Of a stretch of 64,000 nucleotides of DNA, positions 9,603 through 18,053 are shown one piece after another. The translations under genes and the position numbers were made by a program. The stretch is from Ensifer adhaerens (GTDB lineage: Bacteria > Pseudomonadota > Alphaproteobacteria > Rhizobiales > Rhizobiaceae), in the NCBI RefSeq assembly GCF_002940685.1, contig NZ_PNFP01000002.1, forward strand, positions 496,001-560,000, read 5' to 3'. Numbering within the stretch: the stretch's first letter is position 1; every line of letters starts with the position of its first letter. The notes beneath the pieces are model-generated. The model had not been told where the DNA came from. It saw only the letters and a list, made by a program, of their open reading frames with translations, and did not search any database.

Positions 9603-9908
9603 GCTCATTCCGACATTTGTCATAAATAATATAAACCCGGACTAAATGAAAAGCACAGGCGTGGCAATCCATTCGATCGCAGGCATATGGGGAACGAAAC
9701 CTCCTGTTTCCAGCAACTCGAGGACGTGGATTGCGTCCGGGCGCCACAGTTTCTGCGGGTATCCGTCAACCGGTGACGACGGAATGGGAACGGGCCGACG
9801 GCGGCGCGCTTCCAGACGCCCTGGCGTTTTTCCGAAACTTTTCGCCCGTTGCGCGGTTTCTCCTTCATCCATGTTCGCGCGGATGCGCAAGAAGTGGAGG
9901 AGGCAGAC

Positions 9909-10259
9909 ATGACGCATACGATAAGCAAGCTTTTGTTGGCGGCCCTGGTGGCCGCGGGAACGGTCAGCGCAATGCCCGTCATTGCGCCGGCGCAGGGTCT
10001 CGACCTCTATATCGGGCCGGACCGCGACTATGACGGCGGCGATTTCCGCCGAGAGCGGCGCTATGACGATGAAGACTATGTTCGTCCGCGCGGCTGCAGT
10101 ACCGGCCAGGCCCTGCGGCGCGCCTATCGCGCCGGCCTGCGCGATCCGGAAATTGCCGCAATGAGCCGCAACCGGATCGTCGTCGAAGGCGAAACCCGAC
10201 GCGGTCAGTATGCTCGGATCTATCTGGCCAACCGCAGCGGTTGCCCGCGCATCGGATAG
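9909..10259 (+). CDS. Small secreted protein, unknown function
   Basis: 116 residues from ATG 9909, preceded by the strong site GGAGGAGG. A signal peptide is clear (KLLLAALVAAGTVSAMPVIAPAQG). The mature part is charged, first acidic/Tyr-rich (YIGPDRDYDGGDFRRERRYDDED), then RPRGCSTGQALRRAYRAGLRDPEI and a second Cys near the end (RSGCPRIG), which could form one disulfide. This type of short periplasmic protein is common in Rhizobiaceae. Function unknown. Confidence 0.75.
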   Translation: MTHTISKLLLAALVAAGTVSAMPVIAPAQGLDLYIGPDRDYDGGDFRRERRYDDEDYVRPRGCSTGQALRRAYRAGLRDPEIAAMSRNRIVVEGETRRGQYARIYLANRSGCPRIG

Positions 10260-10385
10260 GTGTTGTGGCGTCTGATGAAAGCATGACGGGCTTGGCCGGC
10301 GGGAGACCCGTCTTCCGGCGGCCGGCCACAGGGGCTTTCGCAATCGCCGTTTCCCAGTCGGGCGCTATGATGATAGGTCAGGCGC

Positions 10386-10829
10386 ATGACCGCCTTGCCC
10401 GTAATCGCCATGCCGATGGCCGCCTTTGCCGACCGCGACGTCGTTCCGCTTGCCGAGCGGGGGTGTGGCACCTGCACGCTCTGCTGTCGCCTGCCGGATA
10501 TCGACGCGCTGGAAAAGCCGGCCAACGCCTGGTGCCGGCATTGTACGGGTACGGGATGCCGGATTTATGAGGACCGGCCGCAGCTCTGTCGCGATTTTCT
10601 CTGTCTCTGGCGCACGGACGAGACGCTGGGGAAGGCCTGGGATCCCGCACGCTCGCACATGATGATCTATCGTCAGGGGCCGCAGGTGACGGTTCTCGTG
10701 GATCCGGATCACCCCGACGCCTGGAAGCAGGCACCCTATGCGGCGACGCTGCAGCATTGGGCGCGCGACGATGAGAACGGGCACTATGTCATCGTCTTCG
10801 TCGGCGACGAGGTGTTCAAGGTCGATTGA
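10386..10829 (+). CDS. YkgJ-type cysteine-cluster protein
   Basis: 147 residues. Near residue 27 comes CGTCTLCCRLP, the CxxCxxCC cluster of the zinc/iron-chelating YkgJ-like family. WCRHCTGTGCRIYEDRPQLC follows with the second set of cysteines. The rest is an ordinary soluble region with no membrane segment. Family members are thought to bind a metal ion through these cysteines; the role of this one is unknown. It could start a few codons later at an internal Met. Confidence 0.8.
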   Translation: MTALPVIAMPMAAFADRDVVPLAERGCGTCTLCCRLPDIDALEKPANAWCRHCTGTGCRIYEDRPQLCRDFLCLWRTDETLGKAWDPARSHMMIYRQGPQVTVLVDPDHPDAWKQAPYAATLQHWARDDENGHYVIVFVGDEVFKVD

Positions 10830-11147
10830 GACCCGGCGGAAAAGACGAAGAAAGAAAGAGCCCCGCACGAGGGCGGGGCAAGCAGGCACCCAAAATGGCT
10901 CGGGGTGCGGGGAAGCGCAGTCCACAAAGAACGTACTGCGCGGTACGGAAGCTAACGCGCATCCGGAGGCCGGGGAAAGGCCGGATTCGGCGATTCTGGT
11001 ACGGTTGCCAAAATAAAGTGGCGCAGCCGCATGCGGGCGTGCCGGGCAGGTGCGTCCGGCTTTCGCCTCGCCGGATCCATTTCGAGGCCACGATTGACTT
11101 TGACTGCCGGCGCGTCATTTCCGATCGGAGGAAAGACGGAGGCGATC

Positions 11148-11300
11148 ATGTCAAAGGCGATGCTCACGTTGCTGTGTCTGGCGGTCCTTGTGCTCACGGC
11201 CTGCGCCAACACGGCGCGCGGCTTTCGGCAGGACAGTGCCGAGACCGGCCACGCGCTGGATGATGCGACCCACCGCGTGTTGACGTCGACATCGAAGTAG
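11148..11300 (+). CDS. Entericidin A/B-type small lipoprotein
   Basis: 50 residues from ATG 11148 with GGAGG/GACGGAGG upstream. A lipoprotein signal (LTLLCLAVLVLTAC) ends in a Cys that would be lipidated. The short mature part NTARGFRQDSAETGHALDDA is typical of entericidin-like peptides. In enterics these membrane lipoproteins form a bacteriolytic toxin/antidote pair; in rhizobia they are usually single and of unclear function. Confidence 0.8.
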   Translation: MSKAMLTLLCLAVLVLTACANTARGFRQDSAETGHALDDATHRVLTSTSK

Positions 11301-11335
11301 GCGACCGGTGCGAGGCCCCGGTCGCCGCGGCCGGC

Positions 11336-11740
11336 CTATCGCAATGGGGCGGTGCTGGCGCGCGCGGGGGCTTCGGCGCTCATGAAGATTACCACGGCAA
11401 ACAACAACACCCCGAGGAAGGCGACGATCGACGCAGCAGCGACGATAGGCTCTATCTCGGGACGGCCTGTCGTCATCAGATAGAGCGACGGGGCGAGCAC
11501 GGCGACGCCCGACGTGTAGACATAATATTGGATGAGCGCGAGCCGACGCTCGGCCTTGGCGGGATTGAGCGCATAATAGATGCCGAAGATCGCCATTGTC
11601 ACCCAGCCGAGCAGGTTGGTGTGGGCGTGGGCTGGCGTTGCCGCATGATCCTGGCTGATCGCCATGTGCAGGCCGATACAGAGGCCGATGATCAGGAAAA
11701 TGATTGCCGTCTTGAAATAGAGATGCGCAAGCCTTGGCAT
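11336..11740 (-). CDS. Four-helix membrane protein, heme-copper-oxidase-subunit-like
   Basis: 134 residues with four hydrophobic helices (about 9-28, 43-58, 70-88 and 100-122). Between helices one and two is HAHTNLLGWVTM, reminiscent of His/Asn-Leu motifs in cytochrome oxidase subunit I-like small proteins of alphaproteobacteria. Whether it binds heme is unknown. Short GC-rich intergenic DNA lies on both sides. Confidence 0.65.
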   Translation of the reverse strand: MPRLAHLYFKTAIIFLIIGLCIGLHMAISQDHAATPAHAHTNLLGWVTMAIFGIYYALNPAKAERRLALIQYYVYTSGVAVLAPSLYLMTTGRPEIEPIVAAASIVAFLGVLLFAVVIFMSAEAPARASTAPLR

Positions 11741-11843
11741 GGATCGTCTCCTCCGCGATGCCCTTCTGATTCATTAGCATGTTCGCAAATAAAAGCGGAC
11801 GGCCAAAATTGGGCATGTGGCGAGCGGATCGGTCAGACGGAGG

Positions 11844-12035
11844 TCACGCCGGTCGGGCGGTGGCGGCGGCGAGTGCGGCGCGCCTGCGCGTCGCCATGCC
11901 ATCGAAGGCGGTGAGCCCCTGGCGCTGCAGATAGGCCGATATCGCCGCCTCGACGCCGCGGTCGTTGCCGCCCTCTGTTTCCCAGAAGGCTTCGATGGCC
12001 GCAAAGAGGGCAGACTTGTCGAGCGCGGCGGTCAT
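11844..12035 (-). CDS. Small hypothetical protein, second gene of a repressor-linked operon
   Basis: 63 residues: MTAALDKSALFAAIEAFWE and an Ala-rich helical remainder. Its start overlaps the stop of the upstream gene by ATGA, so both form one operon behind the operator at 12547-12562. No family recognised. The operator suggests it belongs to the phage-like control region. Confidence 0.6.
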   Translation of the reverse strand: MTAALDKSALFAAIEAFWETEGGNDRGVEAAISAYLQRQGLTAFDGMATRRRAALAAATARPA

Positions 12036-12463
12036 CGCAGGCAGGTTCCGAACTGCTGGCGGTGGTTGAGGGTGCCGTGGACGGCCTGGCTCAAGGATCT
12101 ACGCTGCCTGCCGAAATCGGCGCACCAACGTTCCCAGGCCTGCGACGTGCGCACGAAGGCCGGAAGCCTGTGTTCCTCCTCAGGGCCCTGATCGAAACCG
12201 TCGAGCCAGGCATCGGCGACGGTCTCGGTGACGTCTTCGCCGTGAAGCGCGTCGAGATCGAAGCGGATCAGGCGTTCCACATGCTCGCCGTCGTGGACAT
12301 TGAGCCAGTCAGCCGCGGTTCTGTAGGTGGTGCCGGCGGTGTCGCTCTCGTCGCAGAAGGTACCAGTGCCGAGCGCCATCATGGCGAGAATGATCTCGCG
12401 GCGCTGGAGGAAGGGGGCGGCGGTCATCGCCGTCGCGGCGCCGGCGGAGATCGCATCGGGCAT
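12032..12463 (-). CDS. Hypothetical protein of repressor-controlled operon
   Basis: 143 residues, no recognised domain. The middle is acidic (VHDGEHVERLIRFDLDALHGEDVTE) and the C-terminus is basic. It is the first gene of a leftward operon whose upstream region holds the palindrome ATAGGA-AAAA-TCCTAT, also found by the S24 repressor gene. I infer that the phage-type repressor silences it. Possibly an early phage or SOS-induced gene. Confidence 0.6.
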   Translation of the reverse strand: MPDAISAGAATAMTAAPFLQRREIILAMMALGTGTFCDESDTAGTTYRTAADWLNVHDGEHVERLIRFDLDALHGEDVTETVADAWLDGFDQGPEEEHRLPAFVRTSQAWERWCADFGRQRRSLSQAVHGTLNHRQQFGTCLR

Positions 12464-12546
12464 CGTTCACCTCGTCTGTTCGAGGTGCCCGCCGGAACAC
12501 CCTTCTCGGGTTTCCTGTCGGCCCCTCCGTTGTGTTGCTGCTTAAT

Positions 12547-12578
12547 ATAGGAAAAATCCTATTTCACAGTCAATAGGA
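12547..12578. promoter_or_regulatory. Repressor operator (palindrome plus extra half site)
   Basis: ATAGGAAAAATCCTAT at 12547-12562 is a perfect inverted repeat of ATAGGA with a 4-nt centre. A further half site AATAGGA lies at 12572-12578. The same half site recurs three times upstream of the S24 repressor gene (14454-14502). It probably controls the operon starting at 12463, and possibly the rightward gene at 12701. Confidence 0.75.
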
Positions 12579-12700
12579 AAAACACTGCCGGCAGGAAGCG
12601 TCCTGTTCAAATTGTCGACGGAGCGTTATTTGTTCTTGTTTTGTTCGGATGATTGCGGCACGGTGAGGGCGCCATTCCAGGTGGCGGAAAGGAGCATGGA

Positions 12701-12949
12701 ATGATCACCTACTTCGTCGTTCAGAGCTTCACACTGGGGAGCCGCGGCGCGTTTCTCGCCGACGATCCGGTGCAGGCGACCGGACCCGAGCATGCCCAGC
12801 GGCTGGCCGAGAGGCTGGCTGTGACCAAGGTGGGGGTGATCGCCTTCAGCCGTTCGGGCGACCTGGCGACCGGCGATTTCGAGGATGCGAAAGTGCTCTT
12901 TGCGATCGGCGACCTGCCGACGGAGATCGAGGAGGCGATGGCGGCGTGA
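12701..12949 (+). CDS. Small hypothetical protein
   Basis: 82 residues from ATG 12701 with AAAGGAG upstream. It begins MITYFVVQSFTLGSRG and reads as a small alpha/beta protein, including RLAVTKVGVIAFSRSGD. No family named; its type is common as a conserved short ORF in rhizobia. It may lie outside the prophage proper even though it is next to the operator. Confidence 0.65.
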   Translation: MITYFVVQSFTLGSRGAFLADDPVQATGPEHAQRLAERLAVTKVGVIAFSRSGDLATGDFEDAKVLFAIGDLPTEIEEAMAA

Positions 12950-13107
12950 CGGCCGTCGGAAGGCCGGGGCGGGCTGGTCGGTAGCGGTCGGATCCGTGGA
13001 TGACCGCAAAAAAGCGCTCGCCGCATGGGAGCCACTCAAAGTTTATTGGTCACGCCCTGGGGGCTCCGTGATAATGTCGTTGCTCAACGTCGGGAGGGAG
13101 ACGTGAA

Positions 13108-13488
13108 ATGATGTCCGTCGACAGTCGTCCAACCGGCGAGCCGTCAACCGGTCAATTCTGGTCTCCGCCCATTCCGGTTGACGACGTCGAGTTGAGCCCC
13201 ACGCTCCTGCGACAGATCAGTTTTTGCGACGACAGGCGCGGATATCGGGCCTATGTCGTGCAGGTGTTTGCCGATCCTGCCGGGCCTCCAGAGGCCGTGT
13301 TCGAGCTTGCGTTCAATCACAGGAGCAAACGCGCCTGCGCCATTTTCGAGGCGGTTCGGGCGCCTGGCCTTTGTGGTCCCAGCGACAGGGTCGTCGCTGC
13401 AACCGATCCGATCTGGGTGGTCGCAAACAGCCCGCGGACAGCGATCGATGCTGCGTTTCAGGCCCTGGTCGATCGGTGTTCCGACTAA
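13108..13488 (+). CDS. Hypothetical protein
   Basis: 126 residues; ATG 13108 or the following ATG. GGAGGGAGACGTG lies upstream. The text is a mixed soluble protein (SFCDDRRGYRAYVVQVFADP... CAIFEAVR) with no transmembrane part and no recognised domain. It stands alone, followed by a rhizobial intergenic repeat. Confidence 0.55.
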   Translation: MMSVDSRPTGEPSTGQFWSPPIPVDDVELSPTLLRQISFCDDRRGYRAYVVQVFADPAGPPEAVFELAFNHRSKRACAIFEAVRAPGLCGPSDRVVAATDPIWVVANSPRTAIDAAFQALVDRCSD

Positions 13489-13550
13489 CGCAACTCACGC
13501 AACGGCTGTCGTTGTCTTGTGGTGGCGGTGGGCGATAAATCAAACACTTG

Positions 13551-13655
13551 GAGCATGTCGCGCAAAAGTGCACAGCGGTTTTGCGGTTGCGACATGCGTT
13601 AAATCAATAACTTAAAACGCCCCGAGCTAAAAGATCGCGACGCGCCTGAGAGCGC
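13551..13655 (+). repeat. Dispersed rhizobial intergenic repeat, copy 1
   Basis: GAGCATGTCGCGCAAAAGTG and the following 85 bases match, with scattered changes, the reverse complement of 25250-25360. Both copies include CAGCGG(T/C)TTTGCG and end with AGATCGCGACGCGC. The element is non-coding and lies between a host-type gene and the repressor gene. It resembles the short interspersed elements common in Rhizobiaceae chromosomes. Confidence 0.8.
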
Positions 13656-13770
13656 GACCGGCGGGCAGGGAAGATTGCAGCGCGCCTTAGAGCCGACTGC
13701 CCGGGCGATCCCGACCGGATTGCGCCCCAATCCCGCTGAAGCCCTGTGATTGTTTGTCGTGCGCGCCCGC

Positions 13771-14418
13771 TTACCGAGCGCTGTATTTGCCGACGACCCG
13801 GTGGCAGAAGGACCATTCGACCCGGCTCTCGGTGAACTCCAGGTAGGGGTTGTACTGCCTGAGGGTCCATTCGCGGTCGTTGAACGAGACCAGCCGCTTG
13901 ATGATCGCTTCGGCATCATTGGCGGGGGGCACGTGGTAGAGCACCACGTCCTTGTCGCGCGCCGGCGGCAGGTGCGGGTGCACGAGCGCCATGTCGCCGG
14001 GCTCGTAGGCCGGGATCATCGAGCTGCCGGTAAGGTAGATGCCGTAAGCGCCCTTGACGCCCTCGAGCACCGAAGGGCGCTTGACATATTCGACCGCATC
14101 GAAGGTGACGATCACGTGGCCATCGCCGCCCTGGGCGGCGGCAAAGATCGGCAGGTCGCGATGGCCGACGAGCTGCTCGCCGGGCACGATCTGCGGCGCG
14201 AAGGCAGGCGCACGCTTTGGGGCGGCTTCGCCGGCGGCGGCTCCCGCTATCAGCTCGACGATCGCGCGGGCGTCGCGCTCGCGCAGTTCCCGCGGCGTCT
14301 CCCGCTCCACGAACTGCTGGATATAGGCATGGTTCTTCCCGATCGCGATCGACAGATCCTTGTAGGTCGTCTTCTTCGCGTCGACTGCTTCCCGGATGAG
14401 GTGGCGCAATTCGTCCAT
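13771..14418 (-). CDS. LexA/S24-type phage repressor
   Basis: 215 residues from ATG 14418. An in-frame start at 14478 would put an operator inside the gene, so I prefer the inner start with GGGA upstream. The N-terminus (about 1-45) reads as a helix-turn-helix: RHLIREAVDAKKTTYKDLS and GKNHAYIQQFVER. The C-terminal half is a Peptidase_S24 domain: GSSMIPAYEPGD carries the catalytic Ser and IIKRLV the Lys. FAAAQGG is a possible autocleavage site. Such repressors hold a prophage silent and cleave themselves when RecA is activated. Operators upstream and at 12547 suggest that it controls the rightward replication genes, itself, and the 11844-12463 operon. Confidence 0.87.
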   Translation of the reverse strand: MDELRHLIREAVDAKKTTYKDLSIAIGKNHAYIQQFVERETPRELRERDARAIVELIAGAAAGEAAPKRAPAFAPQIVPGEQLVGHRDLPIFAAAQGGDGHVIVTFDAVEYVKRPSVLEGVKGAYGIYLTGSSMIPAYEPGDMALVHPHLPPARDKDVVLYHVPPANDAEAIIKRLVSFNDREWTLRQYNPYLEFTESRVEWSFCHRVVGKYSAR

Positions 14419-14453
14419 GACACTGGCATCCCAGATTCCGTTTCCGTCGTCCA

Positions 14454-14502
14454 ATAGGATTTTTCCTCTTGATGGCAATAAGAAATCCTACTATGAATAG
14501 GA
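14454..14502. promoter_or_regulatory. Operator cluster between repressor and rightward genes
   Basis: Three sites related to ATAGGA/TCCTAT: ATAGGATTTTTCCTCT at 14454-14469 (nearly palindromic), a degenerate pair ATAAGAAATCCTA near 14478, and AATAGGA at about 14495. This is the layout of a lambda-like immunity operator controlling divergent promoters. Confidence 0.7.
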
Positions 14503-15249
14503 AGTCAACGGAAATGAGCGGCGGAAACCGCTGCAAACATCCGTTGCGGCGCCAGCCGGCCGGCAAGCGAACCGGATGCGGGTGACCGATCCGCTTCAGT
14601 GGGTGCCGGTCGGGGGTGCAATCGAGAATCGATCGCCGCATTCCGTGCGGTGATCCAGGCGAGAGGCCGTCGTTTCCTCCCCGGCGACCTCTCGCTTTTC
14701 CAATCGATACCGGCGAGCCGGCGCATGATTTGCCACGCGGGGCCAATGACGGTCCGCGGACGGCGACGTGCGCGCAGTCGGTGTCGTGGCAGCCGGCGCG
14801 CCGACGGTGCGTGCCGGCTGCTGCAAGGCAGCGGGCTGCGGCCGTCGCGGCGCTTCCCTTCGTCGGGCAGGCGTCGTGCGCGGCGAGGTCAGACGGGAAG
14901 ACGACCGGCCCTCCACCTGACGGTGGGCGGCCGGGTGACCTGCCCGGCAACCGAGGGCCTGAAACGGAAGGCAGGCGACCTTGCCGGGGACGGGGAGAAC
15001 AAGCGGAAGCGGGCGCGCGACAGCGCGACGGAATGGTCGTGCCAACGGGGACGGCCAAACGGGAAGGCATGGGAAACGGCATGGCTGACAACGATCTGAC
15101 TGGGAAGGCGCCGGGAAGGCGCGGGTTCCTGACCGCATGCGCCGCTGCAAGACGGTTCGTGACCGGGCTGGTTTGCTGCAAGGCTGCGTTTCGACGTGGC
15201 CGTGGGGCGGAGCGCCGTGTTTTCCAGCGGCTGGCGAGGGCTTGAGCGC
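14503..15249. other. Region without a clear gene between repressor and replication block
   Basis: Overlapping GC-rich ORFs exist, but none has a domain or natural composition. Possible tiny peptides start at 14514 (23 codons) and 15081 (54 codons, MADNDLTGKAPGRRGFLTAC). An early leader transcript or decayed early genes are likely. Confidence 0.4.
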
Positions 15250-15999
15250 ATGCGCATTACCGCGATCGTCGAAGCCCTGGTTCAATCGGGCGCCTCGCCC
15301 GAGATGATCCTTTCCGCCGTGCGCGCCGCCGAGGCGGGCCACGTGTCCGAGATCGAGCGGCGCCGGGCGGGCGACCGCGAGAGGCAGCAGCGCCACCGCG
15401 CCCGCGTGACGTCACGCGATGTCACGGTGACGGCCGACGGTGCCCTCTCTGATAAAGAAAGCTCCCCCGCACCCCCTAAAGAAACTAACTCTCCCGACCC
15501 GAATCCGGGCGGGGACGCAGACCAGTTCGTCCGCCCTGCAGCCGTTCCGGATGCGACGGGCTCGCGGCGGAACGGAAGCGGCCGGGCGATGCGCCTGCCC
15601 GAAGATTTTGAGCCCGACTGGACCTTTGCCGCCGGCCTCGGCTTCGCCCGAGCGGAGGCGGGCGTCGAGTTCGACAAGTTCCGCGACTACTGGCGCGCCA
15701 AGTCCGGACGCGATGCGACCAAGCTCGACTGGGCCGCGACCTGGCGAAACTGGATGCGCAACGCCGGCGACCGGAGGCCGCGCGGCGCCGGGCGGACCCG
15801 TCGCGGCCACCACCCGCAGGCACCGCCGCAGGAGACCGCCTTTGCCCGCCATCAGCGGGAATGCCGGCAGACGATTGAAAATGAACTCAATGGAAACGAA
15901 CGCAGCGGAAACGAGAACAATGACCCATTCATCGATGATGATTTCGCCGGCGCAGGCCCGGCTTTCGACCTTGGGCCGGGAGATTACCGCGCTCACTGA
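15250..15999 (+). CDS. Putative phage replication/primosomal-type protein
   Basis: 249 residues from ATG 15250. The N-terminus MRITAIVEALVQSGASPEMI and a basic helix (RRRAGDRERQQRHRARV) precede a disordered Ser/Pro linker (residues about 80-115). Then comes LPEDFEPDWTFAAGLGFA... KFRDYWRAKSG... DWAATWRNWMRN. This second block is the C-terminal signature seen in many phage DnaT/helicase-loader-like replication proteins. It opens the rightward block behind the repressor. Exact function is inferred. Confidence 0.7.
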   Translation: MRITAIVEALVQSGASPEMILSAVRAAEAGHVSEIERRRAGDRERQQRHRARVTSRDVTVTADGALSDKESSPAPPKETNSPDPNPGGDADQFVRPAAVPDATGSRRNGSGRAMRLPEDFEPDWTFAAGLGFARAEAGVEFDKFRDYWRAKSGRDATKLDWAATWRNWMRNAGDRRPRGAGRTRRGHHPQAPPQETAFARHQRECRQTIENELNGNERSGNENNDPFIDDDFAGAGPAFDLGPGDYRAH

Positions 16000-16609
16000 G
16001 CGGCTGGCCTCAGTCAGCGAGGCGGCGGTTCTGCGCAGCCTCGACGCGATGCAGACGGCCGGCATGACCATGCCGCCGACGATCGAGCCGAGGAAGATCG
16101 TGGCGGTCTACCACTATGCGCTGTCGGGCGTGCCGGCCTTCGGACTTTCGGCAGCGACGCAGAAACTGATCCGCGGCGACTATGCTGCCAATCCGAACGT
16201 GCTTCTCGGCACGATCCCCAAGCCGCCGGTGCTGGCAGCACTCGCCAGGGCGGAGGCGCAGAGCCTCAGGGCGGATCTTGCCCGCAAGCGCGAAATGGTT
16301 GCAGCACTGACGCAGCGCCCGGCCGACGACCGCCGATCGGCCGCAAGCCGAAGCCGGGTGCGGGCACTGCTTCAGAGCTTCCGCCAGGCGCATGCGGCGG
16401 TAAAGGCCGGGTGGGAGGGAGCGTTCCCACGAGGGTGTGCAGAAGACGCAAGCGTCCCGATCGAATGGGGTGCTGTCGACATCGGCCCCGGTGACACGGC
16501 ACCGCAAAATCCGGCCGCGCGCGGTGCGTTTCGCGACGGCCCTGCGGCGGGCGCCGAACTTGCAGATCTCAACCCATCCGTTTCGAGGGAGACTTTCCAT
16601 GCGGCCTGA
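15920..16609 (+). CDS. Hypothetical protein of the replication block
   Basis: 229 residues if translated from ATG 15920, overlapping the previous gene by 80 bases in another frame; ATGs at 15935 and 15938 are alternatives. The protein is alpha-helical: ISPAQARLSTLGREITALTERLASV, then ALSGVPAFGLSAATQKLIRGD and a basic helix rich in Arg/Ala. The middle segment resembles phage proteins found next to replication initiators. No named domain. Confidence 0.6.
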   Translation: MTHSSMMISPAQARLSTLGREITALTERLASVSEAAVLRSLDAMQTAGMTMPPTIEPRKIVAVYHYALSGVPAFGLSAATQKLIRGDYAANPNVLLGTIPKPPVLAALARAEAQSLRADLARKREMVAALTQRPADDRRSAASRSRVRALLQSFRQAHAAVKAGWEGAFPRGCAEDASVPIEWGAVDIGPGDTAPQNPAARGAFRDGPAAGAELADLNPSVSRETFHAA

Positions 16610-17195
16610 AGGCAATGATTTCACTGGAAGACAGGGGCCGGACGGCGCGGCGGACCGGCTTGCGGCAACGGTGCCGCCCCTGGCCGACGATGCGGGCGGT
16701 GCGCCGGCAAAACCGGCGACGCTCGACGACCTCGTCGGCATTGTCGCCATTCAGGTGCGGGCGCAGGCAAGCCGGATCCTCGAGCTGGAACTGGCGCTCG
16801 CCGATGCCGAAGCGCGCGTCCTTTCGCAGGCGCGGCTGATCTGCGGCGCGACGGCTGTGGCAAACGGCGATCTGTTTGACCGGCGCCCGGTGCGCGCGAT
16901 CATCGAGGAGGTGCTTGGCGCCTATCCCGGCATCAGCTTCGAGGAGATCATCGGAGTTGGCCGCGAGCGTCGGCTCGTCGAGCCGCGCCACCGCTGCATG
17001 ACCGCCGTCTATGACGAGCGCCCGGATCTTTCGCTGCCGGCGCTCGGGCGGATCTTTCAGCGCGACCATACCTCGGTGCTGCATGCCGTCAACAAGCGCG
17101 CGCCCGGTGACAACAGGCGGCGGGGGCGGGCGCACCGGCCGGGCCGGCCGCTTGTCGATGGCTGCACCGACGGGATCGGCGCGCCGGCACTTTGA
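16599..17195 (+). CDS. Protein with a DnaA domain IV-type DNA-binding region
   Basis: 198 residues from ATG 16599 with CGAGGGAG upstream, overlapping the previous stop. Residues about 100-170 match the DnaA C-terminal helix-turn-helix: a first helix VRAIIEEVLGAYPGISFEEI, then RHRCMTAVYDERPDLSLPALG and the signature RDHTSVLHAVNK, close to the DHTTVLHA motif that reads DnaA boxes. The AAA+ ATPase part is absent; instead there is an N-terminal coiled-coil-like stretch (RILELELALADAEARVL). It may compete at DnaA boxes or mark a phage origin. Confidence 0.82.
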   Translation: MRPEGNDFTGRQGPDGAADRLAATVPPLADDAGGAPAKPATLDDLVGIVAIQVRAQASRILELELALADAEARVLSQARLICGATAVANGDLFDRRPVRAIIEEVLGAYPGISFEEIIGVGRERRLVEPRHRCMTAVYDERPDLSLPALGRIFQRDHTSVLHAVNKRAPGDNRRRGRAHRPGRPLVDGCTDGIGAPAL

Positions 17196-17281
17196 CTTCC
17201 CGACGATTTTTCGACCCCGGCCGGCGCTGCAGACAGGCGCAGCGGGCAGGGCATCTGGCGATTGCAAAAGGAGAAGAGACC

Positions 17282-17887
17282 ATGACATCCAAGGCAGAGC
17301 GCATCCGCATCAAGCGCGCCAGCCGGGCGGGCCGGCCGCGCAAGGCCAATGTGGCGCGCTACCCCGGCGGGCAGATCAAGCACGGCGAAAGCGAGCGGGA
17401 GGTCTGCTCCGTGGCGCTGGAGGCGCGCCGGCGCATGCATTTTGCAGGCAAGCGCGACCCCGATGTCGCCAGCCCCTTTGCCGGCTATACGCTCGGCCGC
17501 ATGTTCCTCGACGGCAAGCTGACCGCGCATGAGCGCGAGGCCGGCGACGAATACAGCCGGCAGATGGCGCGCTACTACAGCCTGACCGGCATTCCTTTCC
17601 CGAGCGTGCGGGCGCAGTCGCTCTTCAGCATCAAAGGCTTTGCCGGCGAGACCAGCGCCGAGCGCGCCCGCAGCGCCCGCCAGGCGGCAAACCGGATGAT
17701 GGAGCTCGAAGGGGTGCTTCTGAAGCTCAAGGACGGGCCGCAGGTGAAGACGACGGTCTTCAATGTCTGCATCATGGACTACGAGATGCTGCGCACCATG
17801 CCGGAACCGCAACTTATCTGGCTGAAGCGCGGGCTGACCGAACTGCACTGGTACCTGGGGCTGTCGCGCGAGAAGGAGGCGGGGTGA
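17282..17887 (+). CDS. Hypothetical phage-type protein, last gene of replication block
   Basis: 201 residues from ATG 17282 (AAAAGGAGAAGAG upstream, strong). A basic N-terminus MTSKAERIRIKRASRAGRPR precedes a helical core with SVALEARRRMHFAGKRDPD and DEYSRQMARYYSLTGIPFPS. The C-terminus reads LKRGLTELHWYLGLSREKE. The pattern is that of phage antiterminator-like or Holliday-junction-type late regulators, but I cannot assign it. After it, host-type genes begin. Confidence 0.65.
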   Translation: MTSKAERIRIKRASRAGRPRKANVARYPGGQIKHGESEREVCSVALEARRRMHFAGKRDPDVASPFAGYTLGRMFLDGKLTAHEREAGDEYSRQMARYYSLTGIPFPSVRAQSLFSIKGFAGETSAERARSARQAANRMMELEGVLLKLKDGPQVKTTVFNVCIMDYEMLRTMPEPQLIWLKRGLTELHWYLGLSREKEAG

Positions 17888-18053
17888 ACCGCTTGCGGTC
17901 CGGTCGACCGCGCCGCCATCGACCGGAATTCCTCGGGGTAGATGGAGACGTTGTCGTTGACCATTCAGGCATCGGACCCGCCGACGGGTTCTGATGCGCG
18001 CCGGTTGAGTGAAAGAGCGGCGGTCGCGCTGCGAGCGGCGGCAGTCGCCTTTC

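Noticed and set aside
14599-15257. Protein genes in several overlapping frames between repressor and replication block
   Set aside because: Frames on both strands are open only because of GC content; no domains, biased residue composition (Arg, Pro, Ala), no ribosome sites.
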